Assembly: GCF_000525995.1 (NCBI RefSeq)
Contig: NZ_AODL01000021.1
Span: 23,708 to 87,707 of the forward strand
Length of the DNA stretch: 64,000 nucleotides
Reading direction: 5' to 3'
Source: Paenilisteria riparia FSL S10-1204
GTDB taxonomy: Bacteria > Bacillota > Bacilli > Lactobacillales > Listeriaceae
Each line of letters opens with the position of its first letter. Position 1 is the first letter of the stretch. Under the pieces are notes generated by a model, which was not told the origin of the DNA, ran no database searches, and was given only the letters and a program-made list of their open reading frames with translations. Below, piece by piece: positions 29,256 through 39,215 of the stretch. The translations under genes and the position numbers were made by a program.

Positions 29256-30243
29256 TTATCCTTCTAACATCATAGTTTGGAATTTTGCTTTTTCTGTGGG
29301 CGTAATGCCGATTCCTTTTTCGAGATATGCGTCTACAGAACCGTATTCTTTTTGCATTTCATCGAAGGCAATTTCTAAATAGGCAGGTCGCGCTTCCGCC
29401 ATCGGTCTGAAATTTTCTAAATCAATTTTTTTCTCACTGGTAGAAAAAGCATTGACTAATCCTTGCATTTCGCCAAGGATATCGTCGGCATATTGATTTG
29501 TAAGCTCGTAATCCGCCAAAATTATATTTTCAGGTACATCTAATAATTTTAATAATAGTGCGCCTAAAACACCTGTACGGTCTTTTCCCGCGGTGCAATG
29601 AAATAGGAATGGCACTTCTTCTTTTTCGATGATGTCGTTAAAAATCTCGCGGAAACCAGCTTTGGACTGTACAAAAACGCGGTAACTCTCGCCCATCAAT
29701 GGTTCGTAGACGCGGTGGTCATCCGGAATATAGATTTTTTGTGATTCTGTAGATTCGTTTTTTGCAGTGCCGATTGGGATGTGCCGATTTTTGATGTTGG
29801 CTAGGGCTGGTGTCGGTTTGGCTGCTATTTCTGATGTGCTACGCAAGTCGCAAATCCAGCTCACGCCTAGTTTTTCAAGTGTGTCTTTATCTTTTTCGGT
29901 AATATTGGTGAGGAGAGAAGAGCGATATAGTTTGCCCCATCTCACCGTTTTTCCAGCCGTATTGACATAGCCGCCCAAGTCACGGAAATTAAAGCAGCCT
30001 TCTAGCGGAATCGTACGTTCACCGACAACAGTATTCGTGCCATCAGAATGCTGAATAATGAAAAATACTGGTGTGTCATCGGTTACGAGTACAAGCTTTG
30101 TTTCCTGGTCCACAACGAGTAATTTTTTTTTTCGAACTAGTCGGTGCTGCTGTATTGCTTTGAAAAATAATCGAACCTGCCAAAATATCCGTTGGAGACC
30201 AAGTCAAGGTTAACTGGTTGCCATGGCGATTTGTTTGTATCAT
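29256..30243 (-). CDS. Protein tyrosine / lipid phosphatase, Lmo1935 type (frameshifted)
   Basis: Intended ~328 residues. Start ATG 30243 follows GGAGGGA. The first ~40 residues (IQTNRHGNQLTLTWSPTDI...) break at the T run 30123-30132 (ten; nine expected), after which LLVVDQETKLVLVTDD continues. The catalytic loop HCTAGKDRTG (CX5R) is in the second part, and GCFNFRDLGGYVN is the signature of the LipA/MptpB-like tyrosine-serine phosphatases. Listeria has two such proteins, LipA (Lmo1800, secreted) and Lmo1935; this locus matches the latter by its position next to hup. No signal peptide is seen, so it is likely cytosolic. Confidence 0.85.
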
Positions 30244-30334
30244 ATCTTTCCCTCCAAATCGTAATCTTTTCCTCTCCATCCTAGCACAAATCCATTAAAA
30301 AAAACCTCTTACAGCCTAAGCCATAAAAGGTACA

Positions 30335-30456
30335 GCGTGTCGACAAACGCCCATTTTGTTGGAACTGTTCGATGTTAACGAGCTACAGTTCCAATATAAT
30401 AGTGAGCGAAGTGATGGATTAATCCTTGCCCAGAAACTAGGCATTTGTCGACACAC
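30335..30456. repeat. Nested-hairpin intergenic repeat, copy E
   Basis: The outer stem pairs GTGTCGACAAACGCC (30337-30351) with GGCATTTGTCGACAC (30440-30454). The inner hairpin pairs TTGGAACTGT with ACAGTTCCAA around TCGATGTTAACGAGCT. The inner unit is homologous to that inside copy C at 48.74 kb, with paired base changes. It fills the gpsA-phosphatase gap; no gene. Confidence 0.65.
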
Positions 30457-30515
30457 TGAGGTTTAGAGACACGAACAGGTCTATGCTTTAAATATAGTTT
30501 TTTTACAGTCTGGTC

Positions 30516-31535
30516 TTAGTATTCTTCTTTTTCGAGCTTCCGGTCGCGACCCATTAAACGGTCAACCGCGGTTTGTGGGTTTTCGTCTTCGAACAAGACT
30601 TTGTAAATCGCTTCGGTGATTGGCATGTCGATTTGTAATTTTTGCGCCCATTGGTGAACGGCTTTGGCTGTGCGAACTCCTTCGACGACCATTCCCATGT
30701 TCTCCAATACTTTGTCCAAGCTTTCGCCTTTACCAAGCATGTTCCCAGCGCGCCAATTTCGTGAATGGACACTCGTACAAGTGACGATTAAATCACCAAT
30801 ACCTGTCAAACCATAAAATGTTTGTGGGTCAGCACCAGCCGTTACACCAAGTCGTGTAATTTCGGCCATACCACGCGTCATTAGCGCCGCCTTCGCATTG
30901 TCGCCATAACCAAGACCGTCCGTGATACCTGCGCCAAGTGCGATAATATTTTTCAAAGCGCCACCGATTTCAGCGCCAATCACATCTTCGTTTGTATAAA
31001 TACGCAAATTATTGTTTAAAAAAGCATCCTGAACGATTTCTGCCGCTTTCAAATCTTTGCAACTCGCACAAAGCGTTGTCGGATGGTGGCGAACGACTTC
31101 TTCTGCGTGACTCGGACCAGAAAGAACAACTAAAGCAGAACGTTTTTCAGGCGCTACCTCTTCTTCAATCACTTGCGTCATGCGTAAATTCGTATCTGGT
31201 TCGATACCTTTACTTACGTGTACAAGCAGTGTAGGCTCTTTCAAAGCATCATTTAACTGACTGCAAACAATTCTCATCGCACTTGTCGGAATCGCAATAA
31301 CGACCATCTGAGCGTCTTCTAAAGCTTCTTCTAATACAAGCGTTGCCCGCATTTTAGGAGAAAGCTCCATATCAGGAAGATAATGTTGATTGGTATGCTT
31401 CGTATTCAGTTCATCCACAACCTCCGGATGGTTACCCCAAATCATAACATCATGCCCGTTTTCAACCAAAACCAACGCCAAACCGGTGCCCCAACTACCA
31501 GCACCAAGAACAGCAATCTTCTGTTTCTTCATCAT
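30516..31535 (-). CDS. gpsA: Glycerol-3-phosphate dehydrogenase [NAD(P)+]
   Basis: 339 residues. It makes sn-glycerol-3-phosphate for phospholipid synthesis. Rossmann loop [15 protein letters not shown] near 10-24, SGPSHAEEV near 140, and the catalytic lysine region [14 protein letters not shown] near 188-201. Of the adjacent starts TTG/ATG/ATG I take ATG 31535, behind AAAGGGGCGAG. It follows der by about 120 bases in the same direction, as in Bacillus. Confidence 0.96.
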   Translation of the reverse strand: MMKKQKIAVLGAGSWGTGLALVLVENGHDVMIWGNHPEVVDELNTKHTNQHYLPDMELSPKMRATLVLEEALEDAQMVVIAIPTSAMRIVCSQLNDALKEPTLLVHVSKGIEPDTNLRMTQVIEEEVAPEKRSALVVLSGPSHAEEVVRHHPTTLCASCKDLKAAEIVQDAFLNNNLRIYTNEDVIGAEIGGALKNIIALGAGITDGLGYGDNAKAALMTRGMAEITRLGVTAGADPQTFYGLTGIGDLIVTCTSVHSRNWRAGNMLGKGESLDKVLENMGMVVEGVRTAKAVHQWAQKLQIDMPITEAIYKVLFEDENPQTAVDRLMGRDRKLEKEEY

Positions 31536-31658
31536 CAAACTCGCCCCTTTACTATTAAAAATTATGAGAGAACGTATAAATTAAGTTAAAACCTCTATCC
31601 TCAATATTTTCGCGTAAGACGTAAAATCCCGATTTACTTCGCATATGCACTACGCCAT

Positions 31659-32969
31659 TTATTTTCTTTGGCGGGCGATTAATCGAATTGGCGTACCATC
31701 GAACGGGAAGGCCTCGCGGATTCGATTTTCTAAAAAGCGTTCGTAAGAAAAATGCATGAGTTCTGGTTCATTGACGAACACAACAAATGTTGGCGGTCTA
31801 ACAGCAACTTGTGTCGTATAGTAAATTTTCAAGCGTTTGCCTTTATCCATTGGAGATGGGTTCATCGCCACCGCATCCATAATAACGTCGTTGAGCAAGC
31901 TCGATTGTACTCGCAATGAATGGTTATTACTAATATCGTTAATCATTGGGAAAAGATTCGTCAGGCGCTGTTTCGTTAATGCGGATACGAAAACAATCGG
32001 CGCATATGTCAAGAACAAGAACTGTTCACGGATATCTTGAATAAAGGCATTCATTGTTTTCTCGTCTTTTTCAATCGCATCCCATTTATTCACAACGACT
32101 AAAATACCACGTCCTGCTTCGTGCGCATAGCCAGCAATTCGCTTATCTTGTTCGCGAATCCCTTCTTCAGCATTGAGCACGACTAAAACAACATCGCTTC
32201 GTTCAATCGCTCGCATAGCCCGCAATACACTGTACTTCTCGGTGGATTCGTAGACTTTACCACGTTTACGCATACCCGCCGTATCAATCATGACATATTC
32301 TTGCCCCTCATATTCATAATGCGTATCGATCGCATCCCGCGTCGTTCCAGCAACATCAGAAACAATCACGCGGTTTTCGCCTAGCAAAGCATTCAAGATA
32401 GAAGATTTTCCAACATTCGGGCGACCGATAAGCGAGAATTTAATCACGTTATCATCGTATTCTTCCTCATCCAATTCAGGAAATTTCTTAAATACTTCAT
32501 CCAGTAAATCACCAAGCCCTAAACCATGGGACCCTGAAATTGGGAACGGCTCGCCAAACCCTAGTGAATAAAAATCATAAATTTGGTCACGCATTTCTGG
32601 ATTATCGACTTTATTTACCGCCAAAACAACGGGTTTATTCGAACGATATAAAATTTTTGCCACTTGGTCATCGGCATCCGTTACACCTTCACGACCATTT
32701 GTAATAAAAATAATCACATCTGCTTCATCAATCGCAATCTCCGCCTGCGCCTTAATTTGCGCTAAAAATGGCTCGTCTCCTAAATCGATTCCGCCTGTAT
32801 CAATAATATTAAAATCACGTCCAAGCCAATCTGCCGAATTATAAATCCGGTCCCTTGTAACTCCCGGAATATCTTCCACAATCGACACACGTTCGCCGAC
32901 GATGCGGTTGAAAATAGTGGATTTGCCGACGTTCGGACGACCGACAATCGCTACTACTGGTTTAACCAT
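31659..32969 (-). CDS. der: Ribosome assembly GTPase Der (EngA)
   Basis: 436 residues with two tandem GTPase domains, unique to Der. G1 motifs GRPNVGKST (about 10-18) and GRPNVGKSS (about 183-191); G3 DTGGID and [10 protein letters not shown]4 NKVD and NKWD. A C-terminal KH-like domain begins near 350. Acts in 50S subunit maturation and is essential. Conserved neighbours gpsA and the S1-protein gene. Confidence 0.97.
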   Translation of the reverse strand: MVKPVVAIVGRPNVGKSTIFNRIVGERVSIVEDIPGVTRDRIYNSADWLGRDFNIIDTGGIDLGDEPFLAQIKAQAEIAIDEADVIIFITNGREGVTDADDQVAKILYRSNKPVVLAVNKVDNPEMRDQIYDFYSLGFGEPFPISGSHGLGLGDLLDEVFKKFPELDEEEYDDNVIKFSLIGRPNVGKSSILNALLGENRVIVSDVAGTTRDAIDTHYEYEGQEYVMIDTAGMRKRGKVYESTEKYSVLRAMRAIERSDVVLVVLNAEEGIREQDKRIAGYAHEAGRGILVVVNKWDAIEKDEKTMNAFIQDIREQFLFLTYAPIVFVSALTKQRLTNLFPMINDISNNHSLRVQSSLLNDVIMDAVAMNPSPMDKGKRLKIYYTTQVAVRPPTFVVFVNEPELMHFSYERFLENRIREAFPFDGTPIRLIARQRK

Positions 32970-33060
32970 TATTTCACCTTCTTTTTCTTTAAATTACTTT
33001 TTCAAACTTTCTTTAGTTTAACAGTAAATGCACCTAGTATCAACTTAAATTTGCAAACAA

Positions 33061-33116
33061 AAAACGAGAAATCAGTAGATGCGCAAACGATTATGCGTAA
33101 CACCGACTCCTCGCTT
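33061..33116 (-). terminator. Terminator after the S1-domain protein gene
   Basis: On the minus strand GCGAGGAGTCGGTGT is partly paired with ACTGATTTCTCG, with an inner ACGCA...TGCGC stem, then TTTTTTG. It is an imperfect long hairpin about 15 bases after the stop. Confidence 0.6.
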
Positions 33117-33132
33117 CATAATAAAATGGAAC

Positions 33133-34278
33133 TTATTTATTATCTGTATCTAAATTTTTTAGTTTATCACCAATCAAGTCACCTAGTTGGAAACCAGTGC
33201 TTTCTTCCGGCAATTCGTAGTCTGCTACTTCTACAGGAGCCTCTGTCAATTCTTTGATGCTTAGTGACAAACGTTTGTCAGTTTCGTTAACATCGAGAAC
33301 TTTGACTTCCACTTCTTGACCTTCTTTTAACACTTCTTGTGGTGTGCCAATATGTTGATGAGAGATTTGTGAAATATGCACTAACCCTTCCACACCTGGG
33401 AAAATTTCAACGAAAGCGCCGAATGTTACGAGACGGGCTACTTTACCTTTTAGTACAGCGCCAACTGGAGCTTTCTCAGCGATGTCATCCCATGGTCCTG
33501 GTTGTGTTTCTTTAATAGATAAAGAAATGCGCTCATTCGCGGGGTCAACACCGATAACTTTTACTTTCACCGATTGTCCTTCTTCTAATACATCAGAAGG
33601 TGCTGCAATATGTTGATAAGAGATTTGTGAAATATGAACAAGACCGTCGATACCGTCCATGTCTACAAAAGCACCAAAACTAGTTAGGCGTTGTACAGTG
33701 CCTTCTACAACATCGCCTTCTTTAATTTCACTCAAACGCGCTTGCTTCTTACCAGCCTTTTCAGCTTCTACAACAGCACGATGCGATAGGATAACGCGAT
33801 TGTTCTCTGGCTCAAATTCCACTACTTTGAAAGTCAACGTTTGATCTTTATAAGACGCGAAATCTTCTACAAAATGGTCCTCTACAAGCGATGCTGGCAC
33901 GAATGCACGAACGCCTAAATCAACCACTAAGCCACCTTTTACAACATCATTTACTACCGCTTCGAATACTTCTCCAGATTCGAATTTCGCTTTAATATCA
34001 TCCACAGAACGAAGCGCATCTACTTTACGCTTAGATAATACTAATACATCGTCTTCTACTTTCAAAACGATTAAATCTAACGTATCGCCAACACTAGCGA
34101 CATCTGAGGCTTGTTCAATATGAACATTAGATAATTCACTGATTGGGACAACACCATCTAATTTGGAATCAGGTATGCCAACATACACCTGTTTATCCTC
34201 TACACTAGTAACCGTACCAGTGACTTTGTCGCCTTCTTCAAAATTTCTAACTTCTACATCATTTAATTCTTCAGACAT
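33133..34278 (-). CDS. rpsA: 30S ribosomal protein S1 homologue (four S1 domains)
   Basis: 381 residues, the short Firmicute form (E. coli S1 has six domains). Four OB-fold S1 repeats start near 12, 97, 184 and 269; the last two carry the repeated GAFV(D/E)...GLVHISQISYQHI pattern. In Bacillus the orthologue YpfD is non-essential and not a stoichiometric ribosomal protein, so the role may be mRNA binding rather than true S1. AGAGGAGGG before ATG. Located between cmk and der as in Bacillus. Confidence 0.92.
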   Translation of the reverse strand: MSEELNDVEVRNFEEGDKVTGTVTSVEDKQVYVGIPDSKLDGVVPISELSNVHIEQASDVASVGDTLDLIVLKVEDDVLVLSKRKVDALRSVDDIKAKFESGEVFEAVVNDVVKGGLVVDLGVRAFVPASLVEDHFVEDFASYKDQTLTFKVVEFEPENNRVILSHRAVVEAEKAGKKQARLSEIKEGDVVEGTVQRLTSFGAFVDMDGIDGLVHISQISYQHIAAPSDVLEEGQSVKVKVIGVDPANERISLSIKETQPGPWDDIAEKAPVGAVLKGKVARLVTFGAFVEIFPGVEGLVHISQISHQHIGTPQEVLKEGQEVEVKVLDVNETDKRLSLSIKELTEAPVEVADYELPEESTGFQLGDLIGDKLKNLDTDNK

Positions 34279-34551
34279 GTATAGCCCTCCTCTAAAACAT
34301 TTATCGTAATTAGGACTTCCAAAAGATTGACTGTTCCAAGTATAATTAAGCGCGTAAATGCGACAAATAAGCAGGAATACGGCTTCAATCTAAAACGATA
34401 CTAGAAAATCCTATTGACGAGATAAATTCTCTCTCTACTAACTTCCTACAAAAGCGCGAATTTGTCAAGTTTTTTCGGTCGTTTTCGGCGACTTTTCCTC
34501 ATCTATTAAAAAATAATTCGCAAACCTAGACTTTTGTATTTTTTGTATAGA

Positions 34552-35226
34552 CTACTGGTTGATTTTTGCTTTCGCTAACTCATGTATAGATTTAGCTACT
34601 TCAGCTATTGTCATCGATGTTGTGTCCAATTCAATGGCATCTTTTGCTTTTTGAAGTGGGGAGTGTTCTCTTGTGTAGTCGAGATGATCGCGTTCTTCAA
34701 TTTCCTTCTTTAGTTGTTCTAAATCGCTTGGGAAACCTTTTGCCACGTTTTCTTTGTAGCGGCGTTCTGCACGTTCCTCCACACTTGCTAACAAGAAGAT
34801 TTTCAATTCCGCATTCGGCAAAACTGCAGTACCAATATCGCGGCCATCCATAACAATCCCACCTTCTGTTGCAAAAAGCTGCTGCCGTTTCTGCAATTCT
34901 TCACGAACAACAGGGTGTGCTGCAACTTCTGAAACATTGGCAGTAACTTCCAGAGAACGAATAATTTCCGTCACATTTTCTTCTCCGATAAAAACTTGTT
35001 GTACCTCGCCTGGTTCAAAAGAAATTTGCGTATTTACAAGCATTTCGCCGAGTGCTTTTTCATCATGTAATGGTATTTTTCGATTGATTGCAGCATATGT
35101 TACTGCGCGGTACATCGCTCCTGTGTCAATGTAAATATAGTGTAGCTCTTTTGCAACAATTTTAGCTACCGTACTTTTTCCTGCTGCGGCAGGCCCATCA
35201 ATTGCGATACAAATCTTTTTGCTCAT
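34552..35226 (-). CDS. cmk: Cytidylate kinase
   Basis: 224 residues from ATG 35226; an ATG seven codons earlier lacks a ribosome site. It phosphorylates CMP and dCMP. P-loop [18 protein letters not shown] near 8-25, [10 protein letters not shown] near 34, and MDGRDIGT near 97. The 273-base gap between it and the S1 gene has no gene; it is A/T rich and may hold the S1 gene promoter. Confidence 0.96.
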   Translation of the reverse strand: MSKKICIAIDGPAAAGKSTVAKIVAKELHYIYIDTGAMYRAVTYAAINRKIPLHDEKALGEMLVNTQISFEPGEVQQVFIGEENVTEIIRSLEVTANVSEVAAHPVVREELQKRQQLFATEGGIVMDGRDIGTAVLPNAELKIFLLASVEERAERRYKENVAKGFPSDLEQLKKEIEERDHLDYTREHSPLQKAKDAIELDTTSMTIAEVAKSIHELAKAKINQ

Positions 35227-35247
35227 TTCTTTATTCGACTCCTTCAT

Positions 35248-36210
35248 TTATCTGAAATTGGTTTGACAAATTTCTTCTCCAGCAGCAAGTAAAACGGCCA
35301 ATTTCATACGTGCTTTTTTACTGTCATAATCTTTTCCTAAAATAACGCCTCGTTTGTAAAGATCATACGTGCTACCTTCATAATCATATGTTGTATACAC
35401 ATTGCCTTCCTCGGCACTCGTTGAAATCACAATTGGAATGCCATCAGCTAAGGCTCGCTCAATCGCTGGCATCATTTTCGGTGCAACTTGTCCGCGGCCG
35501 ACGCCTTCTAAGACAATACCGTTTGCACCAGCTTCACGCGCCGCATCAATGAACAGGCCGTCTGCTTCCAAATAGCATTTCACAATATAGATTTTCTGCA
35601 TTTCCTGCTTAATTTCGTACGATTCATGCTCCAACGGTTTTTGGTATAGAAATACTTGGTCGTTATCGATAATGCCTAAGTAACCAAACCCAAAAGCGCT
35701 AAATCCTTGAATATTGGATGCGTGAACCTTCTTCACATAGCGCGCTGCAAAAATACGTTCATTAAAAACAACAACCGTCCCAGCATCACGCAACTCCTTC
35801 ACGCTCGCCGTATAAATCGCATGGCGAATATTAATATATGCATCCGATCCTGCTTCCCCCGGTGCCCGTTGCGACCCCGTTACAACAACAGGTCTAGCAT
35901 CACCAATCGCCAAATCTAAGAAATATGCCGTCTCCTCAAGCGAATCCGTTCCATGTGTCACAACAACCCCATCATATGTATCATCTTCAAAAATCCGCAA
36001 CACCAAATCCCGAAGCGATACTAAATCCGCAAACGTAACATGCATCGATGGCAATTGAAATGTCGAAAAAATATCAATTTGAATCTCCTCTGGTAACTCA
36101 CATAATGCCGCCAACTCTTGTCCCGAAAGCTCCCCCGAAGCAAGCCGTCCGGACTCCGTTTTTGTGCTTGCAATCGTTCCACCAGTCGTAATTAACGCTA
36201 CCTTTGCCAA
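35248..36210 (-). CDS. L-asparaginase
   Basis: 320 residues from a TTG at 36210, the only start well placed behind AGGAGAAGG; upstream in-frame codons run into the repeat element. First threonine site TTGGTIAST near 8-16 and second VVTHGTDSLEETAYFL near 84-99 identify an asparaginase/glutaminase-fold enzyme. No signal peptide, so it is cytosolic (type I-like). It hydrolyses asparagine to aspartate and ammonia. It sits 21 bases before cmk, as in Bacillus (ansA-like gene near ypfB-cmk). Confidence 0.9.
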   Translation of the reverse strand: MAKVALITTGGTIASTKTESGRLASGELSGQELAALCELPEEIQIDIFSTFQLPSMHVTFADLVSLRDLVLRIFEDDTYDGVVVTHGTDSLEETAYFLDLAIGDARPVVVTGSQRAPGEAGSDAYINIRHAIYTASVKELRDAGTVVVFNERIFAARYVKKVHASNIQGFSAFGFGYLGIIDNDQVFLYQKPLEHESYEIKQEMQKIYIVKCYLEADGLFIDAAREAGANGIVLEGVGRGQVAPKMMPAIERALADGIPIVISTSAEEGNVYTTYDYEGSTYDLYKRGVILGKDYDSKKARMKLAVLLAAGEEICQTNFR

Positions 36211-36230
36211 AAAAAACACCTTCTCCTCAG

Positions 36231-36387
36231 AAAAAAAGAGTTTGGGACATAACCGGAATAAATCGGCGACAAGTGTTTGTAATATAAACACTCTCGCTCG
36301 ATTTGTGTAAAGTCGAATCTACATCACCTATTAAAAATTTATTGGTAAACTTCGGCTTTACTTGGCTTTCGTCTCAGACTCTTTTTC
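36231..36387. repeat. Nested-hairpin intergenic repeat, copy B (also a bidirectional terminator)
   Basis: Outer stem AAAAAAAGAGTTTGGGAC (36231-36248) pairs with GTCTCAGACTCTTTTT (36371-36386), flanked by T/A runs both ways. Arm 1 has the conserved borders AATAAATCGGCGACAAG and CTCGCTCGATTTGTGT with an inner AGTGTTT / AAACACT hairpin. Arm 2 pairs GTAAAGTCGAA with TTCGGCTTTAC. It lies between the LysM gene stop and the ribosome site of the asparaginase gene. Confidence 0.75.
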
Positions 36388-36403
36388 CATTATTTTCAAA
36401 ATA

Positions 36404-37219
36404 TCATTGTGGTAGTTTCAGTACAGTGCCCACTGGTACGTTATTCGAAGATAAACCATTCGCTTGCTTTATTTTCGCTACGTTTGCCGCTACATTTGTA
36501 CCACCGTATGCTTTACGCGCAATACTGTATAGCGTATCACCCGCTACTACCGTATGTGAAGATGCCGATGCTGCTGCTTGTTCTTCTTGTTTTTTCTTCG
36601 CTTCAGCCGCTGCTGCTTGTTGCTGTTCTTTCTCAGCTGCCGCTGCTTGTTGTTTCCGTGTTTCTTCGGCTTTTGCTGCAGCTATGCGATCTTGTTCCGC
36701 TTTCTCGGCTGCTGCTTGTTCTTCTTGTTTTTTCTTGGCTTCGTTTGCTGCTGCTTGTTGCTGTTGTTTTTCAGCCGCCGCTTTTTGGTCAGCTTCTTCT
36801 TTTGCTTTTGCATCTGCTGCTGCCTTCGCCTTAGCTGCGGCTTCTTCTTTTGCCTTTGCTTCTGCCGATGCTTTTTCCTTCGCTTCTTTTACTTTTGTTT
36901 CATTGCTGGAAATGTTGACTTCTTTCTCTTTCTTCGTTTCGGTTTGCGCCGTATTAGTCGTCACTGTATCATCGTTGTTCGGTCCGAAATTCAGCACAAA
37001 TAAGTATACAGCTAAACAAACAATCGGAATAAGTAAAAAGAAAATGATGAGCAAATTCAATATTGGATAACGAAATATCGCTTTCTTTGATTTATTAGCG
37101 CGTCTGCTTTGGGAGCGTGATGGAATTGAGTCTATATAGTCATCATCGTAATCGTCACCTAATTGTTTAAATTCTTTCTCTTCTCCATTATTAAAGTTAT
37201 CGTCGTGTTTCTTCACCAT
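36404..37219 (-). CDS. Membrane-anchored LysM-domain protein with Ala/Glu/Lys-rich linker (YpbE type)
   Basis: 271 residues from ATG 37219 (AGGAGGGG upstream). A charged cytoplasmic N-terminus of ~50 residues (DDNFNNGEEKEF...) is followed by one membrane helix (about 46-68, YPILNLLIIFFLLIPIVCL). Then comes a ~140-residue low-complexity linker of alanine, glutamate, lysine and glutamine in which the unit EAKKKQEEQAAA occurs twice. A C-terminal LysM (about 222-270, HTVVAGDTLYSIARKAYGG) binds peptidoglycan. The linker is likely helical. The start overlaps the end of the CPBP gene by 23 bases. Orthologous order to Bacillus ypbB-recS-ypbD-ypbE. Confidence 0.88.
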   Translation of the reverse strand: MVKKHDDNFNNGEEKEFKQLGDDYDDDYIDSIPSRSQSRRANKSKKAIFRYPILNLLIIFFLLIPIVCLAVYLFVLNFGPNNDDTVTTNTAQTETKKEKEVNISSNETKVKEAKEKASAEAKAKEEAAAKAKAAADAKAKEEADQKAAAEKQQQQAAANEAKKKQEEQAAAEKAEQDRIAAAKAEETRKQQAAAAEKEQQQAAAAEAKKKQEEQAAASASSHTVVAGDTLYSIARKAYGGTNVAANVAKIKQANGLSSNNVPVGTVLKLPQ

Positions 37220-37805
37220 GCGCGACCCCTCCTCCATTCTGATATCTCATTTTCATATCCATTGCACCAATAAAATTGAACACGATATGAAATATAATCA
37301 CCGAAATTAAATTCTGATTACTAAATTGAAATAGTCCTGCAATAATTATACTAGTTATTGTAACATTGAACAACAGATATACTTTATTTAAATAGCGAAA
37401 ATGCACTAGGACAAACAAAATCACACTCGCCCAAAAACCAAAGTAAAATTGGATGACACCGCGAAAAATCAATTCTTCTGTAAAACCAATCAGCACACAA
37501 AGCAACAAAACATCCAGTGGCTTTCGGTCTTTAAAAATCAGCTTATTTAGGCCCCCATCGTCTGTAACGCGTTCAGGTAACACACGATCAAGTGTTATAT
37601 TTATCGCCGCCCAAACAAGTGCCAGCCACACCGCCCAACAAATCGGCTGCCAAGCAAAGCTCAATTCTTTCATCCACTGCAAAATACCAGTACTGATAAA
37701 AATAATACCAATTCCGAGTAAAATTAACAAGCCATTTTGAATGAAAAAAACATGTGTTATTTCTTTTTTCGTCATTTTTCGCATGATATCCACTTGGTTT
37801 GCCAT
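37197..37805 (-). CDS. CPBP-family intramembrane metalloprotease (YpbD type)
   Basis: 202 residues with six or so membrane helices. The CPBP/Abi motifs are present: TEELIFRGVIQFYFG (EExxxR, near 116-128), LVHFRYL (about 133) and HIVFNFIG (about 172-179). The substrate is unknown; relatives include CAAX-processing enzymes and bacteriocin self-immunity proteins. It lies between recS and the LysM gene, overlapping the latter, so a common transcript is likely. Confidence 0.88.
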   Translation of the reverse strand: MANQVDIMRKMTKKEITHVFFIQNGLLILLGIGIIFISTGILQWMKELSFAWQPICWAVWLALVWAAINITLDRVLPERVTDDGGLNKLIFKDRKPLDVLLLCVLIGFTEELIFRGVIQFYFGFWASVILFVLVHFRYLNKVYLLFNVTITSIIIAGLFQFSNQNLISVIIFHIVFNFIGAMDMKMRYQNGGGVAHGEETRR

Positions 37806-37814
37806 AACTTCCTC

Positions 37815-39215
37815 CTATTCAAGCAAATACGCTAAATAATTTTGCCATGCCTGCTCGGTTTCGATTGGCTCGTTCTCACCATAAAAATCAGCCAGCGTCA
37901 CACCGCAAATATCACAACAGTTCATCGGTTTTGACTTCACAGCTACCTCTTCAAAATAATCACGAATAAATTGACGCCGACACGTGACTCCTTTTAGAAA
38001 GTTTAAGAAACTAAATAGGTTTTCTTTTTTCCAGCGCTTACGAAATTGAATTTTTTCTTTGATTTGGTTTGGCGTGAAGCCCATTTCGCGGTAAAATTCT
38101 AAAAAACGCCGTTCCGTTAATGGCAATTGTTCCGTAAGCGCCGGGCTCAGGTGCACTAGTTCTTCCTCTGGCAAATCACGATCTTGCAATTGCAGTTGAA
38201 TCGCCTCGTCCCCATCGGCATAAAGCAAAATCGCCACACTCGGATTTCCATCACGACCAGAACGACCAATCTCCTGCAAGTACGCCTCTAAGTCACCTGG
38301 CATATGAAAATGAATCACATAGCGAATATCGCCTTTATCAATCCCCATTCCAAACGCACTCGTCGCGCAAATCAAATGCAACTGATTCTGGATAAACTGC
38401 TGCTGAATCGTCATTCGGTCCTCCCCACTCATATCTCCGTGGTAAAATGCCGTTGCTAAGCCGTGCATCTCCGCGATTTCATACGCATACCGCTCCGCTA
38501 ACTTCTTACTAGAAAAATAAATAATACCAGGACCTTTGAGTGAACCAACCAACTGCAGCAACTGGGCGTGTTTCGCGTTCCTCGTCTCCACTTGCTGTAC
38601 CATCATCGCGATATTAGGGCGATCCACTGAATGAATCACATCTACACAATTGGTTAGCTGCAACTGCGTTTTAATATCCGCTCGCACTCTCCGCGTTGCC
38701 GTTGCCGTTAAAACAAGCGTGACAGGATTTTCTAACTGCGCGCGAACAGTCCCAAGTTCCAAATAATCCGGCCTAAAATCATGTCCCCACTGCGAAATAC
38801 AATGCGCCTCATCCACTACAAAAAGGCCAATCGACAACTGCGAAATCGCCGCCCGAACCCGCGAATTTCCAAGTATTTCCGGCGATACAAAAATAAATTT
38901 ATAACTAGCAAGCGTCCCCATCGCCAACCGTTTTTCCTCACCAGTTAAAAAACTATTCAGCGCAATGACCCGTTTCTCGCCATTCGCTCGCATCCGTTCC
39001 ACTTGGTCTTGCATCAACGAAAGCAGCGGCGAAACAATCAAAACCGCGCCATCCATCAAATAGCCAGGCAACTGATAACATACCGTTTTCCCAGTCCCCG
39101 TCGGCAACATCGCAAAACAATCCTGTCCTACCAAAACTTGTTCAATGACTTCTTTTTGCCCCGCTCGAAATTCGCGAAATCCTAAAAACTGCTCTAACTG
39201 CTCCTCTAATTGCAT
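37815..39215 (-). CDS. ATP-dependent DNA helicase, RecQ family (RecS type)
   Basis: 466 residues from ATG 39215 (AAGGAG nine bases upstream), the short RecS form that lacks the HRDC domain. Motifs: QKEVIEQVL, Walker A MLPTGTGKTVCYQLP near 38-52, DEAHCISQWGHDFRPDYL (motif II and the RecQ loop), TATATRRV, ATSAFGMGIDKGDIRYVIH and EIGRSGRDG (motif VI). A C-terminal zinc-type CCDIC remains. It unwinds DNA 3' to 5' in repair. Overlaps ypbB by 10 bases. Confidence 0.93.
   Translation of the reverse strand: MQLEEQLEQFLGFREFRAGQKEVIEQVLVGQDCFAMLPTGTGKTVCYQLPGYLMDGAVLIVSPLLSLMQDQVERMRANGEKRVIALNSFLTGEEKRLAMGTLASYKFIFVSPEILGNSRVRAAISQLSIGLFVVDEAHCISQWGHDFRPDYLELGTVRAQLENPVTLVLTATATRRVRADIKTQLQLTNCVDVIHSVDRPNIAMMVQQVETRNAKHAQLLQLVGSLKGPGIIYFSSKKLAERYAYEIAEMHGLATAFYHGDMSGEDRMTIQQQFIQNQLHLICATSAFGMGIDKGDIRYVIHFHMPGDLEAYLQEIGRSGRDGNPSVAILLYADGDEAIQLQLQDRDLPEEELVHLSPALTEQLPLTERRFLEFYREMGFTPNQIKEKIQFRKRWKKENLFSFLNFLKGVTCRRQFIRDYFEEVAVKSKPMNCCDICGVTLADFYGENEPIETEQAWQNYLAYLLE

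Noticed and set aside
35227..35247. Upstream ATG for cmk (seven codons longer)
   Set aside because: It has no ribosome site, whereas AAGGAG lies between the two ATGs; the family begins at the inner one.
36303..37070. Long plus-strand open frame (255 codons) rich in Ser, Ala, Cys and Phe
   Set aside because: It is the antisense of the Ala/Glu-rich LysM linker; low-complexity GC-rich codons leave several frames open by chance. No ribosome site or family resemblance.
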